Assembly: GCA_002786355.1 (NCBI GenBank) | Contig: PGCO01000013.1 | Location: 124,001 to 188,000 of the forward strand | From: Sediminibacterium sp. FEMGT703S | GTDB lineage: Bacteria; Bacteroidota; Bacteroidia; Chitinophagales; Chitinophagaceae | Length of the DNA stretch: 64,000 nucleotides | Direction of reading: 5' to 3' | Part shown: positions 38,059 through 46,698 of the stretch, piece by piece | How the letters are laid out: the number at the start of each line of letters is the position of its first letter | How positions within the stretch are numbered: position 1 is the first letter of the stretch | Made by a program: the position numbers and the translations under genes | Notes under the pieces: model-generated | What the model was told of the DNA's origin: nothing | The model's database searches: none | What the model saw: only the letters and a program-made list of their open reading frames with translations

Positions 38059-38550
38059 TTAGTATTTGGCTTCAAATGCTAATTGTCTTCCTTCTGCTAG
38101 GGCCTTCTTATCTTGGCTGATGCCGACGAAGACGCCAATAGCCATTCCAATAGGAAATCCCAAACCTAATAACCCCAAATTGCCTATAGAAATACCAAAA
38201 GCAACACCCAAGGGCATTCCAAAAGCAGACATCCCTAAAACCATCCATAATTTTTTGTAATGATTAATGGGTACTACCTTGAGCTCTTTATCCAATATTT
38301 TCAACAAACTTGCTTGAGTATTTTTAATTGCTTTATGCAGAGATGGGTTGCTATCATCAATTGCATTTAATGTATCAATTGCATGATTCAATTTTTCAAT
38401 AACTGTTTCAGGCAGCTCTTTTTGGGCAATCGAAATTAATAATTGCTGCAACTGATCATAGCTATTTTTTAACTTGATGTTGTTACTATCGAGGTTGTTT
38501 CGCTGATTGAGGGGATTGATATTCATTTTTTGAATATATGAAATAATCAT
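38059..38550 (-). CDS. Small membrane protein of unknown function
   Basis: A 163-residue protein. The first 100 residues are polar and mostly helical (possible coiled-coil around residues 25-95). The C-terminal part has two glycine-rich hydrophobic segments (MVLGMSAFGMPLGVAFGIS and LGLGFPIGMAIGVFVGI), suggesting a helical hairpin in the membrane. A second in-frame ATG at 38526 is an equally plausible start. No family was recognised. It is monocistronic between two genes of opposite orientation or function. Confidence 0.65.
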   Translation of the reverse strand: MIISYIQKMNINPLNQRNNLDSNNIKLKNSYDQLQQLLISIAQKELPETVIEKLNHAIDTLNAIDDSNPSLHKAIKNTQASLLKILDKELKVVPINHYKKLWMVLGMSAFGMPLGVAFGISIGNLGLLGLGFPIGMAIGVFVGISQDKKALAEGRQLAFEAKY

Positions 38551-38627
38551 CTTTAAAAAGTCTTTATTAGAATTAATTGCAAATTAACTATTTAAAAAAA
38601 ATGTAAATTCAAGTACAAATTCTTCTC

Positions 38628-39905
38628 ATGCAATATCTACTTATCGTAAGCTTGTTATGGACTTGGTTAATTGAACCATCCCCTACCCCAAAGTTTAAAC
38701 TATTACCAGCTTCAAAAATAACATTCAACTCATTTGTAGATTGTAATATGGCAGAAGTTTGGGTGGGTGATACGTTTAGAATTTTCCCAGGAAAATATGG
38801 GGAAGATCCTCTCTGGGGCAATGCCAAAGACCTAAAGTATTCAGATGGCCCCAATGCACCTGCGGTTTTTCAAAATTCATCCGACCAATTCATTAACCCT
38901 AAAATGCCGCCCAATGTTCCCATCGGCAAAAAGGGATTACATGGGGCCGTATGGTTTGAAACCGTTTATCAAGACAATAAAGATGCGAGTGGTAAAACTT
39001 TATATGCGTTATATCATAACGAAAACTATCCGATTACACTTCCTTACGATCCGAAAACAAAAGAAGGTTACACGAATAGTAAATTATGGCCTCAAGGTTT
39101 AACAGGACCTGAAAGCCCTGCTGCGGTTTGCAGAATAGGTATCATGAAATCTACCGATGGCGGAAAATCTTGGAATAATCGTGGAATCATTTTAGAAGAC
39201 TTAGACCCAAGAATGATTTTAAAACCACATAATACATCAAATACATTTGCTGGTGGTGTAGGGGATCCTTCTGCTGTTGCTAGTGGTGATTACCTCTATA
39301 TATTTTATGGAGAGTATGGATATCCCGGCGTGTATAATCCCACCACCTATAACCCAGCTACTGAAGCAGGAGGACAATGTATTAGTATCGCTAGAATTGC
39401 ATTAAAAGATTTAGACAATCCTGTTGGAAAAGCAAAAAGGTGGGACGGACAACAATTTAGTATTGCCCACAATAGTTTTGGCAAGCCAGTTGCCAGTTTA
39501 CAAATTCCTTTGACTGAAAATGGCGGTCCTGCTTCATCTCCTACAGGAGGCTTTCATTGGGGACCTTCTGTTAGTTGGAATGCTTATTTGAATTGCTGGG
39601 TGATGATGATGGGCAAAGTAGAAGGCAAGTCTTGGATTGGCGATAAAATTTTTATTTCATTTAATAAACATAAAGATTTAGGCGAAGGAAACAATAGTCA
39701 AGATTGGTCTAAACCACAATTATTATTTCAGAAACCAGGATATATTTTATGGTATCCTTCGCTACAGCCATTAGATACAGCAGAAGATATTCGAGAAAAA
39801 TATACATCAACTAAACTTGGTAAGCGTGCTCGATTCTTTGTAAAGAGAATTAAGCCAGGTGATGATTCTTATGCTTCAGAACATATTATTGAGTTTGAGA
39901 AATAA
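38628..39905 (+). CDS. Exported beta-propeller protein, glycosidase/sialidase-like
   Basis: A 425-residue protein with an N-terminal hydrophobic signal. It contains at least one Asp-box, STDGGKSWNNRG, the turn motif of sialidase and BNR propellers. Further blade-like stretches are VGDTFRIFPGKYGEDPLWG, GVGDPSAVASGDYLYIFYGEYG and GFHWGPSVSWNAYLNCWVMMMGK. The pattern suits five-bladed glycosidase propellers or DUF4185-type proteins. Catalytic residues cannot be assigned. It ends 23 bases from the convergent efflux operon. Confidence 0.65.
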   Translation: MQYLLIVSLLWTWLIEPSPTPKFKLLPASKITFNSFVDCNMAEVWVGDTFRIFPGKYGEDPLWGNAKDLKYSDGPNAPAVFQNSSDQFINPKMPPNVPIGKKGLHGAVWFETVYQDNKDASGKTLYALYHNENYPITLPYDPKTKEGYTNSKLWPQGLTGPESPAAVCRIGIMKSTDGGKSWNNRGIILEDLDPRMILKPHNTSNTFAGGVGDPSAVASGDYLYIFYGEYGYPGVYNPTTYNPATEAGGQCISIARIALKDLDNPVGKAKRWDGQQFSIAHNSFGKPVASLQIPLTENGGPASSPTGGFHWGPSVSWNAYLNCWVMMMGKVEGKSWIGDKIFISFNKHKDLGEGNNSQDWSKPQLLFQKPGYILWYPSLQPLDTAEDIREKYTSTKLGKRARFFVKRIKPGDDSYASEHIIEFEK

Positions 39906-39928
39906 TCTTTCAAAAGGATTTATACTTT

Positions 39929-41047
39929 CTAAGACCTCTTATGGTAACTCAGTACCGCCCAAATATTAATAACTACTGAGTAACCTAACATTGCAAGTAT
40001 TTGAGGTAGAATATCTTTGATACTACTACCCTTTAAAACAACCATTCGCATTACTTCAATGAAATAGGAAATTGGATTTAACTTAGTAAACCATTTAGCC
40101 CATTCTGGCATACTGTCAATACTGGTATATAGCCCGCCCATTAAAACAAAAATCATCAAAATGAAAAATGTCACTAGCATTGCTTGTTGTTGATTTTCGG
40201 AATAAGAAGATATTAAAAGACCAATACCAAGAATGACTAATAAATAAATAGCTGCAAAAAAATACAATGTAAAATAAGAGCCTAATGGAATAATTCCGTA
40301 CACCACCCAGGCAACAATAAAACCAACACTCATTACAATTAAACCAATTACCCAAAAAGGAATTAGTTTGCCAAGAATAAAATGAAATTTTTGAATGGGG
40401 GTTACATTAATTTGTTCTATGGTACCCATTTCTTTCTCCCGTACAATATTGATAGAAGAAAGATTCATTCCAACAATGGTAACCAATAAAACCAAAATAC
40501 CAGGTACCATGAAAATGCGATAATTCATTTTAGGATTATACCAATTGCTTGAGCTAATTTGTATTTGCGGTATTTCACTGAAACGCCCAGGAACCAATTC
40601 TTTGTTTCTAAAGGATTGATTGAAGGTTTGAATAATATTATTTAGATAAGCGGCACCAAGGCTACCCTTAACACCATTAATCGCATTAACAGCCAGGAAT
40701 AAGTTGGTTTCCTTTTCTTTAAACAACCTTTTTTCAAAATCTTTCGGTATTTCTAATATCAAGTCTGCTTTATCTGACTCAAGACTTTCCATTGCAGTAT
40801 TGAATCCATTTGTATAACTAACTAACTTAAAATAATTGGAAGCGGTAATTTGTTGAACTAATTCAATGGACAAAGACCCATGATCATTATTTACTACGGC
40901 AATATTAATATTTTTTATCTCGTAATCAGCTGCCATAGGCAACATAATCAATTGAATTACGGGTAAAATAAAAATAGTTTTAAGGATAGCAGGATTTCTG
41001 AAAATCTGCTTGAATTCCTTCTCTAGAATGTATCTTAAAGGACTCAT
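39929..41047 (-). CDS. ABC-2 type permease (YbhR/YhhJ-like), last gene of efflux operon
   Basis: A 372-residue inner-membrane permease: one N-terminal membrane helix, a large periplasmic domain (about residues 45-170) and five further helices. The conserved cytoplasmic signature VREKEMGTIEQINVTPI and the C-terminal TKLNPISYFIEVMRMVVLKG are diagnostic for the ABC-2 exporter permeases of the YbhFSR and YhiH/YhhJ systems. Its start overlaps the stop of the preceding permease gene by four bases (ATGA). The pair probably forms a heterodimeric pore. Confidence 0.93.
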   Translation of the reverse strand: MSPLRYILEKEFKQIFRNPAILKTIFILPVIQLIMLPMAADYEIKNINIAVVNNDHGSLSIELVQQITASNYFKLVSYTNGFNTAMESLESDKADLILEIPKDFEKRLFKEKETNLFLAVNAINGVKGSLGAAYLNNIIQTFNQSFRNKELVPGRFSEIPQIQISSSNWYNPKMNYRIFMVPGILVLLVTIVGMNLSSINIVREKEMGTIEQINVTPIQKFHFILGKLIPFWVIGLIVMSVGFIVAWVVYGIIPLGSYFTLYFFAAIYLLVILGIGLLISSYSENQQQAMLVTFFILMIFVLMGGLYTSIDSMPEWAKWFTKLNPISYFIEVMRMVVLKGSSIKDILPQILAMLGYSVVINIWAVLSYHKRS

Positions 41048-42150
41048 GCCAATCTAATTTTAAATTTTTTAATCGCTAATCCAAAAAACAAACTCATCAT
41101 TACAATCAAAACCATGGTCTCTTTCCAAACCAGTAAAATACCGCCACCCTTAATCATGACCGACTTAACGATAATAAAAAACCATTTTGCCGGTATGATA
41201 TTGGATACGATTTGCAAAGGCAAGGGCATATTTTCTATAGGAAAAATAAAACCACTAAACATTACGGTTGGAAGAAACATGACTATTAACGAAATAAACA
41301 TGGCAGATTGCTGAGAGTCTGTCGCAGCTGAAATTAATAATCCAAGCCCCAATGAAACAAGAATAAACAAAATACTCTCTGCATATAATAGTAGTAAACT
41401 TCCGTTAATTGGCACTTCTAAAATATAGTAGCTTAACAATAATATGGTAGTGATATTAATGATAGAAAGTAATAAATAAGGAACTGCTTTAGCTAAAATA
41501 ATTTTGATAGGATTGATGGGGGACACTAATAATATTTCCATATTACCCAATTCTTTTTCACGAACTACTGTTAGTGCCGTCATCATAGTACAAACCAATA
41601 ATAATACCATTGCCATTACACCAGGCACGAAATTATAAGCACCTTTCAATTGCGGATTGTACATCATTCGTGTATCTACAAGAATGGAGTAAGGCATAGT
41701 CTGGTTAGGATATAGCTCTTCCTTAAAATCTTGAACGATTACGGATAAATAGTTGGTTAGTGTAGTTGCAACGTTCGGATCACTTGCGTCTGCAATAATT
41801 TGTAAGGACCCTTTATTTTGATTACTTAATGAAGTTTCAAAATCTGGAGGAATTACTAAAGCTATTTTTACACTCCCTTTTTTAAACAACCCCTCTATCG
41901 ATTTAGGATCTTTTGTTTCAGCATATAGTTCAAAATACCTGCTTGCATCTATTTGTTGAATTAATTTCGTAGAAATTTTATCTGAAGACTGATTTACAAT
42001 TGCAATACGCGCATTTTTGACTTCATTCGTAAGTGCAAAACCAAAAATAATGATTTGCACCATGGGCATACCCAAAAGGATAAACAAGGTTTTTCTATCT
42101 CGAAAAATATGATAGAACTCTTTTACAATGAATTGATAAAATTGTTTCAT
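41044..42150 (-). CDS. ABC-2 type permease (YbhS-like)
   Basis: A 368-residue permease with the same topology as its downstream partner: N-terminal helix, periplasmic domain and a five-helix block with VREKELGNMEILLVSPI and the C-terminal SNIIPAKWFFIIVKSVMIKGG. I start at the ATG at 42150, just after the ATPase stop. An in-frame upstream extension to 42213 would overlap the ATPase gene by about 60 bases and adds residues unlike the family's start. Confidence 0.93.
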   Translation of the reverse strand: MKQFYQFIVKEFYHIFRDRKTLFILLGMPMVQIIIFGFALTNEVKNARIAIVNQSSDKISTKLIQQIDASRYFELYAETKDPKSIEGLFKKGSVKIALVIPPDFETSLSNQNKGSLQIIADASDPNVATTLTNYLSVIVQDFKEELYPNQTMPYSILVDTRMMYNPQLKGAYNFVPGVMAMVLLLVCTMMTALTVVREKELGNMEILLVSPINPIKIILAKAVPYLLLSIINITTILLLSYYILEVPINGSLLLLYAESILFILVSLGLGLLISAATDSQQSAMFISLIVMFLPTVMFSGFIFPIENMPLPLQIVSNIIPAKWFFIIVKSVMIKGGGILLVWKETMVLIVMMSLFFGLAIKKFKIRLA

Positions 42151-42151
42151 A

Positions 42152-42892
42152 TTATTCGCTTCTTTTTGCTTTACGAGCCAATTGAATAAATACTTCATCC
42201 ATTGAAGCTGCATTGAAATTGGATTTTAAATTGGAAGGAGTATCCAATGCTTCAATTTTCCCATCTACCATGATAGATACCCGATTACAATATTCAGCTT
42301 CATCCATATAGTGTGTTGTTACAAAAACAGTAATCCCCTTTTCTGCAGCTTCATATATTAAATTCCAGAATTCCCTTCGGGTAATTGGATCTACTCCACC
42401 GGTTGGTTCATCCAAAAAAACAATTTGCGGGTCATGAAAAATAGCAACGGAAAAGGCTAATTTTTGTTTCCATCCTAATGGTAGTTGACCAACTAAAACA
42501 TTGGCTTCTTTTTCGAGACTTAACTGTCGTAAAAGAGATTCAGTCTTTTGAATAATTTGCTTAGGACTTATTCCATAAATTCCTGCATAAAACTTAATAT
42601 TCTCTTTCACTGTTAAATCTTCATACAAAGAGAATTTCTGACTCATGTAACCAATGCTTTTTTTAATGGACTCATTTTCAGTATACACATCAAATCCAGC
42701 TACTGTGGCTTTTCCTGATGTGGGCATGGACAAGCCACATAGCATTTTCATTGCAGTAGTTTTGCCGGCACCATTTGCTCCTAAAAATCCGAAAATCTCT
42801 CCTTGAGCAACTTCAAAACTAATTTGATCTACTGCTTTAAAATGGCCAAATTGTTTACTCAGATTTTCTACTAAAATGGCTGTTTTATTCAT
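42152..42892 (-). CDS. ABC efflux ATPase, second subunit with variant signature motif
   Basis: A 246-residue ABC ATPase matching the second half of YbhF. Walker A is GANGAGKT and Walker B IVFLDEPTGGVDP. The signature motif reads LPLGWKQKLAFS in place of the usual LSGGxxQ; the same LPLGWKQ variant occurs in the second ATPase domain of YbhF/RbbA-type proteins as far as I recall. It overlaps the first ATPase gene by eight bases, so the two are translationally coupled. Confidence 0.92.
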   Translation of the reverse strand: MNKTAILVENLSKQFGHFKAVDQISFEVAQGEIFGFLGANGAGKTTAMKMLCGLSMPTSGKATVAGFDVYTENESIKKSIGYMSQKFSLYEDLTVKENIKFYAGIYGISPKQIIQKTESLLRQLSLEKEANVLVGQLPLGWKQKLAFSVAIFHDPQIVFLDEPTGGVDPITRREFWNLIYEAAEKGITVFVTTHYMDEAEYCNRVSIMVDGKIEALDTPSNLKSNFNAASMDEVFIQLARKAKRSE

Positions 42893-43805
42893 GGTTTCTC
42901 ATTAGATAGATAAATAAATCTTCGATATTGGGTTTTATGACCTGCATAGTAGCATCCTCAGGTAAGTTTACCTTACTATCTTTACTTTTAAGTACCATAT
43001 GATGTACCTCTCCAAAAGGGTAAATATCTAATACAGCAGCATCTTTTTCCAACATTTTCAATAAGGGTAACATTTTCGGAGATTTAACCGCATAAAGGGG
43101 TTTATCAAAATGATCTACAATATGCTGAGGCGTATCAATTTGCATGATTTTTCCATCTTGAATTAATGCCACACGATCACATAAACTGGCTTCATCCATA
43201 TAAGGAGTTGAAACCAAAATAGTAATACCTTCTGTTTTCAACTTTTGCAAAATCTCCCAAAATTCTTTTCTAGAAACAGCATCTACACCTGTTGTAGGTT
43301 CATCTAAAAATAGAATACTCGGTCTATGAATCAATGCACAACATAAAGCTAATTTTTGCTTCATTCCACCAGACAATTGACCAGCCCTCCTATCTTTAAA
43401 AGGGGCAATTTGTTCATAGATCTCTTTGATTAAATCGTAATTTTCTTCGAAACTGGTTTCAAATAAACTGGCAAAAAAATGAATATTCTCTTGTATAGTT
43501 AAGTCGGTGTACAAAGAAAACTTACCTGGCATATACCCGATTTTCTTTCTAAGGGCTTTATAATCTGCTACCGCATTTAATCCATCAACCCAAATATTAC
43601 CGGCATCAGGCAATAACAAAGTAGTCAACATTCTAAAAAGGGTTGTTTTACCTGCTCCATCTGGGCCAATTAATCCAAATAGGGTTCCAGCAGGTACTTC
43701 AAAACTAATATTGTTCACAGCAACTAATTTTGATTTGTTAACTGTGTAAGACTTAGAAACACCTTCTATTATAACACCCGCTGGTTTAGAACTTAACTTC
43801 TCCAT
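42885..43805 (-). CDS. ABC efflux ATPase, first subunit
   Basis: A 306-residue ABC ATPase matching the first half of YbhF. Walker A is GPDGAGKT, the GPDG variant typical of this class. The signature is the standard LSGGMKQKLALC and Walker B is ILFLDEPTTGVDA. A C-terminal extension of about 70 residues follows the ATPase core. In E. coli the two ATPases are fused as YbhF; here they are separate genes. It overlaps the adaptor gene by 20 bases. Confidence 0.92.
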   Translation of the reverse strand: MEKLSSKPAGVIIEGVSKSYTVNKSKLVAVNNISFEVPAGTLFGLIGPDGAGKTTLFRMLTTLLLPDAGNIWVDGLNAVADYKALRKKIGYMPGKFSLYTDLTIQENIHFFASLFETSFEENYDLIKEIYEQIAPFKDRRAGQLSGGMKQKLALCCALIHRPSILFLDEPTTGVDAVSRKEFWEILQKLKTEGITILVSTPYMDEASLCDRVALIQDGKIMQIDTPQHIVDHFDKPLYAVKSPKMLPLLKMLEKDAAVLDIYPFGEVHHMVLKSKDSKVNLPEDATMQVIKPNIEDLFIYLMRNHE

Positions 43806-44715
43806 ACATCCCTATTTTAATTAAGCCATCATTTTTCACTAAAATTTTGACTGCATAAACCAAATTGGCTCTTTCATCTTTGGTTTGAATTGTTTTAGGC
43901 GTAAACTCTGCTTTAGAAGCTATTGCAGCAATTTTTCCATCATAAACCGTATAGGCATCTTTGTCTTTATCAATAGAAACTTTAACCGTTTGCGCAATTT
44001 TCAGTTTAGGCAATTGATCACCAGTTACATAAACTCGCAGGGTAATCGTAGATAAATCTGCAATTTTATAAAGCGGCTTACCTGCACCAACTATTTCACC
44101 TGCTTCAGCATAGGATGTTAAAACAACCCCATTAATGGGATTGACAATTGTAGCTTTTTTTAATTGGTCTTCTACTTGCTCAATTCTCTTTTTTATTGGA
44201 TCTGATTCACTTAATATAGATCTGTTTTGTGTACCCGTATTATTTTGTTGAACAGCAATTTGCTGCTGTGTAACTTTCATTTGTTTTTCTACTGATTCAA
44301 TTTGAAAAATCAAATCATCCAATTGCTTTCGAGTTGCGGCATCACTTTTTAAAAGTTCCTGAATTCTATTTTTCTCAAATAAAAGATTCTTTAACTGTAC
44401 AGATTGAACTTCATATTGTTTTTTAAATAATTCAATCTGAGGATTAGGATCAAATATTTTTTGATTGAGTGAATTTAGAGTAGCACTTAATTGTTCTCTT
44501 TGCAGTAATAAACCAACAGAATCAATAAAACCCACTGGCTGATTCAACATCAAGCTATCACCTTCGTTAACATCAAAAGCTAAAAGTTTACCGGGCAATT
44601 CGGATGAAACCATCACTTCTTCTGCCTCAAATACACCTTGTGCATCAAAAGCTCCATTATTTTTTGCGCAGCTAGCGAATAAAAAACCAGCAATGATAAA
44701 TATATATTTTTTCAT
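43786..44715 (-). CDS. HlyD/YbhG-type periplasmic adaptor, predicted lipoprotein
   Basis: A 309-residue membrane-fusion protein bridging the ABC pump to TolC. The N-terminus MKKYIFIIAGFLFASCAKN ends in a lipobox-like sequence with Cys16. A biotinyl-lipoyl half follows (FDVNEGDSLMLNQPVGFID), then a long coiled-coil hairpin about residues 75-185, and the closing half-domain VNPINGVVLTSYAEAGEIVGAGKPLYKIAD. The family length is about 300-330. It starts one base after the tolC-like stop. Confidence 0.92.
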   Translation of the reverse strand: MKKYIFIIAGFLFASCAKNNGAFDAQGVFEAEEVMVSSELPGKLLAFDVNEGDSLMLNQPVGFIDSVGLLLQREQLSATLNSLNQKIFDPNPQIELFKKQYEVQSVQLKNLLFEKNRIQELLKSDAATRKQLDDLIFQIESVEKQMKVTQQQIAVQQNNTGTQNRSILSESDPIKKRIEQVEDQLKKATIVNPINGVVLTSYAEAGEIVGAGKPLYKIADLSTITLRVYVTGDQLPKLKIAQTVKVSIDKDKDAYTVYDGKIAAIASKAEFTPKTIQTKDERANLVYAVKILVKNDGLIKIGMYGEVKF

Positions 44716-44716
44716 A

Positions 44717-45982
44717 TTAATTACTTTTACCTTTTGTTAAATGATATTGAAGTTTTGATTGTACCACTTGTGTTTGATGTTGAATAAGTAGTTGATTAGC
44801 TTGGTCATATTCATTCACTTCTTTTAAATAATCATTAGCCGTTATAACTCCATTATTCAATTGTACTAGACTTGTATTTTTTATTTGATTCCTTAATTCA
44901 ATTAGTTCTTTATCGGCTACAATTAGGCTATTTAATTTTTCGATTTCATCTAAATACTTTTGTAATTCAATACGATGATTTAAAGAATAAGTTTCTTTTT
45001 CATTTTGAACTAACAAAGTTTGATTTTGAAGAATGGTTTTCTCCCGTTTAGCAGTATAAAAATTACCCAACGACCATTGCAATCTTATTCCACCAATACC
45101 GAACAAAGCAAAGTCATTTTTAAGCATATTTAAAGCGGGTCTTCCGTATCCTGTTTGCAAAAAAGCACTGATTTTAGGGTTATTTTTTGCATCTACCAGC
45201 GCAAGCTGAGATTGAATATTATTTTTTTGTGCATCAAATAACCTGAACTCAGGTCGTTCATACTCAGGCTGATTATCAACTGCTAAAATGGTATTGGGCA
45301 TTTCAAATGGAGTACTCAATTGAAAATTGGTATTAGTTAATAAACCAAGTGCATCCAACACTATTTTTTTTGAGGCAATTACTTCAGTCAGCTTTTGTTG
45401 ATTTTTTAAAATCTGTGCTTTTATTTGTAAAACATTATTATTAAATACAAGTCCATTTTTGTGCAAAGCTTCTACTTTTGATAAAGCCTGACTTAGGTCT
45501 TTATTAATTAATTCAATTTGACCAATAACAGATTGTGTATATAAAATGCTGCAATACAGTTGAGAAACACGCTCCTTCAATTGATAGATATTCACCTCGT
45601 TTTTCAAGAGTGCTACTTTATTTCCAGCTTCTACTATTTGAGTCATCGTTTTATTAATACCCCCATCATAAATATTCTGTTGAACATCTATCGTTGCTCT
45701 GTATTGATCGTTAGATAAAGCAGAAGGGCTAAAACCTGGAATAGGTATTTGAATGCTGGTAACATCCGTCTGATAACTAGCTTGACCATTTAACGTAATC
45801 TGTGGATATAAAGCTCTATGAATATTCTCAACAGATAATTGTGCCGTTTTATTCAACAAATCGGATTGTTTAATTAAAGGATAGTTTTGAATAGCCAACG
45901 ATTCAATAACTGGCAATGTATAAGATTGAGCATAAGCTGGTATTTGCAGCGATAATCCTAAAATAAATATGAGTTTCCGCAT
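44717..45982 (-). CDS. TolC-family outer-membrane efflux protein
   Basis: A 421-residue outer-membrane channel with a signal peptide (about residues 1-18, IPAYAQ). Two repeats of the outer-membrane-efflux domain are visible; the first opens LAIQNYPLIKQSDLLNKTAQ, and the second contains KNNPKISAFLQTGYGRPA. Long amphipathic helices suit the alpha-barrel. It is 5 bases after the tetR stop and next to the adaptor gene, so its place in this exporter is clear. Confidence 0.93.
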   Translation of the reverse strand: MRKLIFILGLSLQIPAYAQSYTLPVIESLAIQNYPLIKQSDLLNKTAQLSVENIHRALYPQITLNGQASYQTDVTSIQIPIPGFSPSALSNDQYRATIDVQQNIYDGGINKTMTQIVEAGNKVALLKNEVNIYQLKERVSQLYCSILYTQSVIGQIELINKDLSQALSKVEALHKNGLVFNNNVLQIKAQILKNQQKLTEVIASKKIVLDALGLLTNTNFQLSTPFEMPNTILAVDNQPEYERPEFRLFDAQKNNIQSQLALVDAKNNPKISAFLQTGYGRPALNMLKNDFALFGIGGIRLQWSLGNFYTAKREKTILQNQTLLVQNEKETYSLNHRIELQKYLDEIEKLNSLIVADKELIELRNQIKNTSLVQLNNGVITANDYLKEVNEYDQANQLLIQHQTQVVQSKLQYHLTKGKSN

Positions 45983-45987
45983 GAAGT

Positions 45988-46596
45988 TTATTTTTTAATT
46001 GAATCGATAATGAACTGAGGAACAAGCTGTATCCGATCCTGCATAAGCTGATTGAATTCTTTTTTTGTCTTTTTCATGCCTATCAGAAAAATAGGTTTGA
46101 ACACAAATGGAAAAATGGATAAACTAATAATGTTCAGAATCAACTGCTGTGGCTGAATTGGCTTGATTGTTCCTTTTTCAATTTCTGCTTCAATTTGCTT
46201 TGCAAAAACTGGAAAATTGGGCAACTCACCATTGAACATTTTTTGAATTAATAATTCAGGTTGCTTATTTACTTCACTCAATATAAAAACAGGCACAAAT
46301 GGATGCTCAATCGCCATTTTGATATAGGCTTCACTGATTAGGTTAATTTTCTGAAAGAGAGGCATTTCCTCAGAAATGGTAGATTTTAAAAAGGGGGAAA
46401 ATTTCTTTACAGCATCCAGAAAAACCTCTTCAAATAATTTGTCTTTGTTCCTGAAATAATAATGCAACAATGCCTTATTAATCCCTGCTTCGTCCGCTAT
46501 TTCTTGCATAGCAGTTCCATCTTTCCCTTTAGCGGAAAAAAGTTTTTTTGCCGCGTTAAGTATAACCTGCTCCGTATCTATGTTATTTTTAACCAT
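45988..46596 (-). CDS. TetR/AcrR-family repressor of the efflux operon
   Basis: A 202-residue TetR regulator from the ATG at 46596. The in-frame extension to 46629 would start inside the promoter and is rejected. The N-terminal helix-turn-helix spans about residues 8-55 (ILNAAKKLFSAKGKDGTAMQ, then DEAGINKALLHYYFRNKDKL). The remaining helices form the ligand-binding domain. It is the first gene of its own target operon, with a promoter-operator directly upstream, which strongly suggests negative autoregulation relieved by a pump substrate. Confidence 0.93.
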   Translation of the reverse strand: MVKNNIDTEQVILNAAKKLFSAKGKDGTAMQEIADEAGINKALLHYYFRNKDKLFEEVFLDAVKKFSPFLKSTISEEMPLFQKINLISEAYIKMAIEHPFVPVFILSEVNKQPELLIQKMFNGELPNFPVFAKQIEAEIEKGTIKPIQPQQLILNIISLSIFPFVFKPIFLIGMKKTKKEFNQLMQDRIQLVPQFIIDSIKK

Positions 46597-46601
46597 AAAG
46601 T

Positions 46602-46617
46602 TTAACCGTTTGGTTAA
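46602..46617. promoter_or_regulatory. TetR-type operator, inverted repeat TTAACC-GTTT-GGTTAA
   Basis: A perfect 6-bp inverted repeat with a 4-base centre lies 6 bases upstream of the tetR ATG. It directly follows the -7 box, so it covers the expected transcription start. A bound repressor would block initiation. Confidence 0.75.
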
Positions 46618-46650
46618 CAAATGTAGCAACTAAATAGATTACTACAAAAA
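46618..46650 (-). promoter_or_regulatory. Consensus Bacteroidota promoter of the efflux operon
   Basis: On the minus strand TTTTTG (46650-46645), a 19-base spacer and TACATTTG (46625-46618) match TTTG-N19-TAnnTTTG exactly. Transcription should begin at about 46611, inside the operator. It is the clearest promoter in the window. Confidence 0.8.
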
Positions 46651-46698
46651 AAGGTTATGTTTGGAGGCTAAGCGATAAGAATCAACATAGACAGATTA

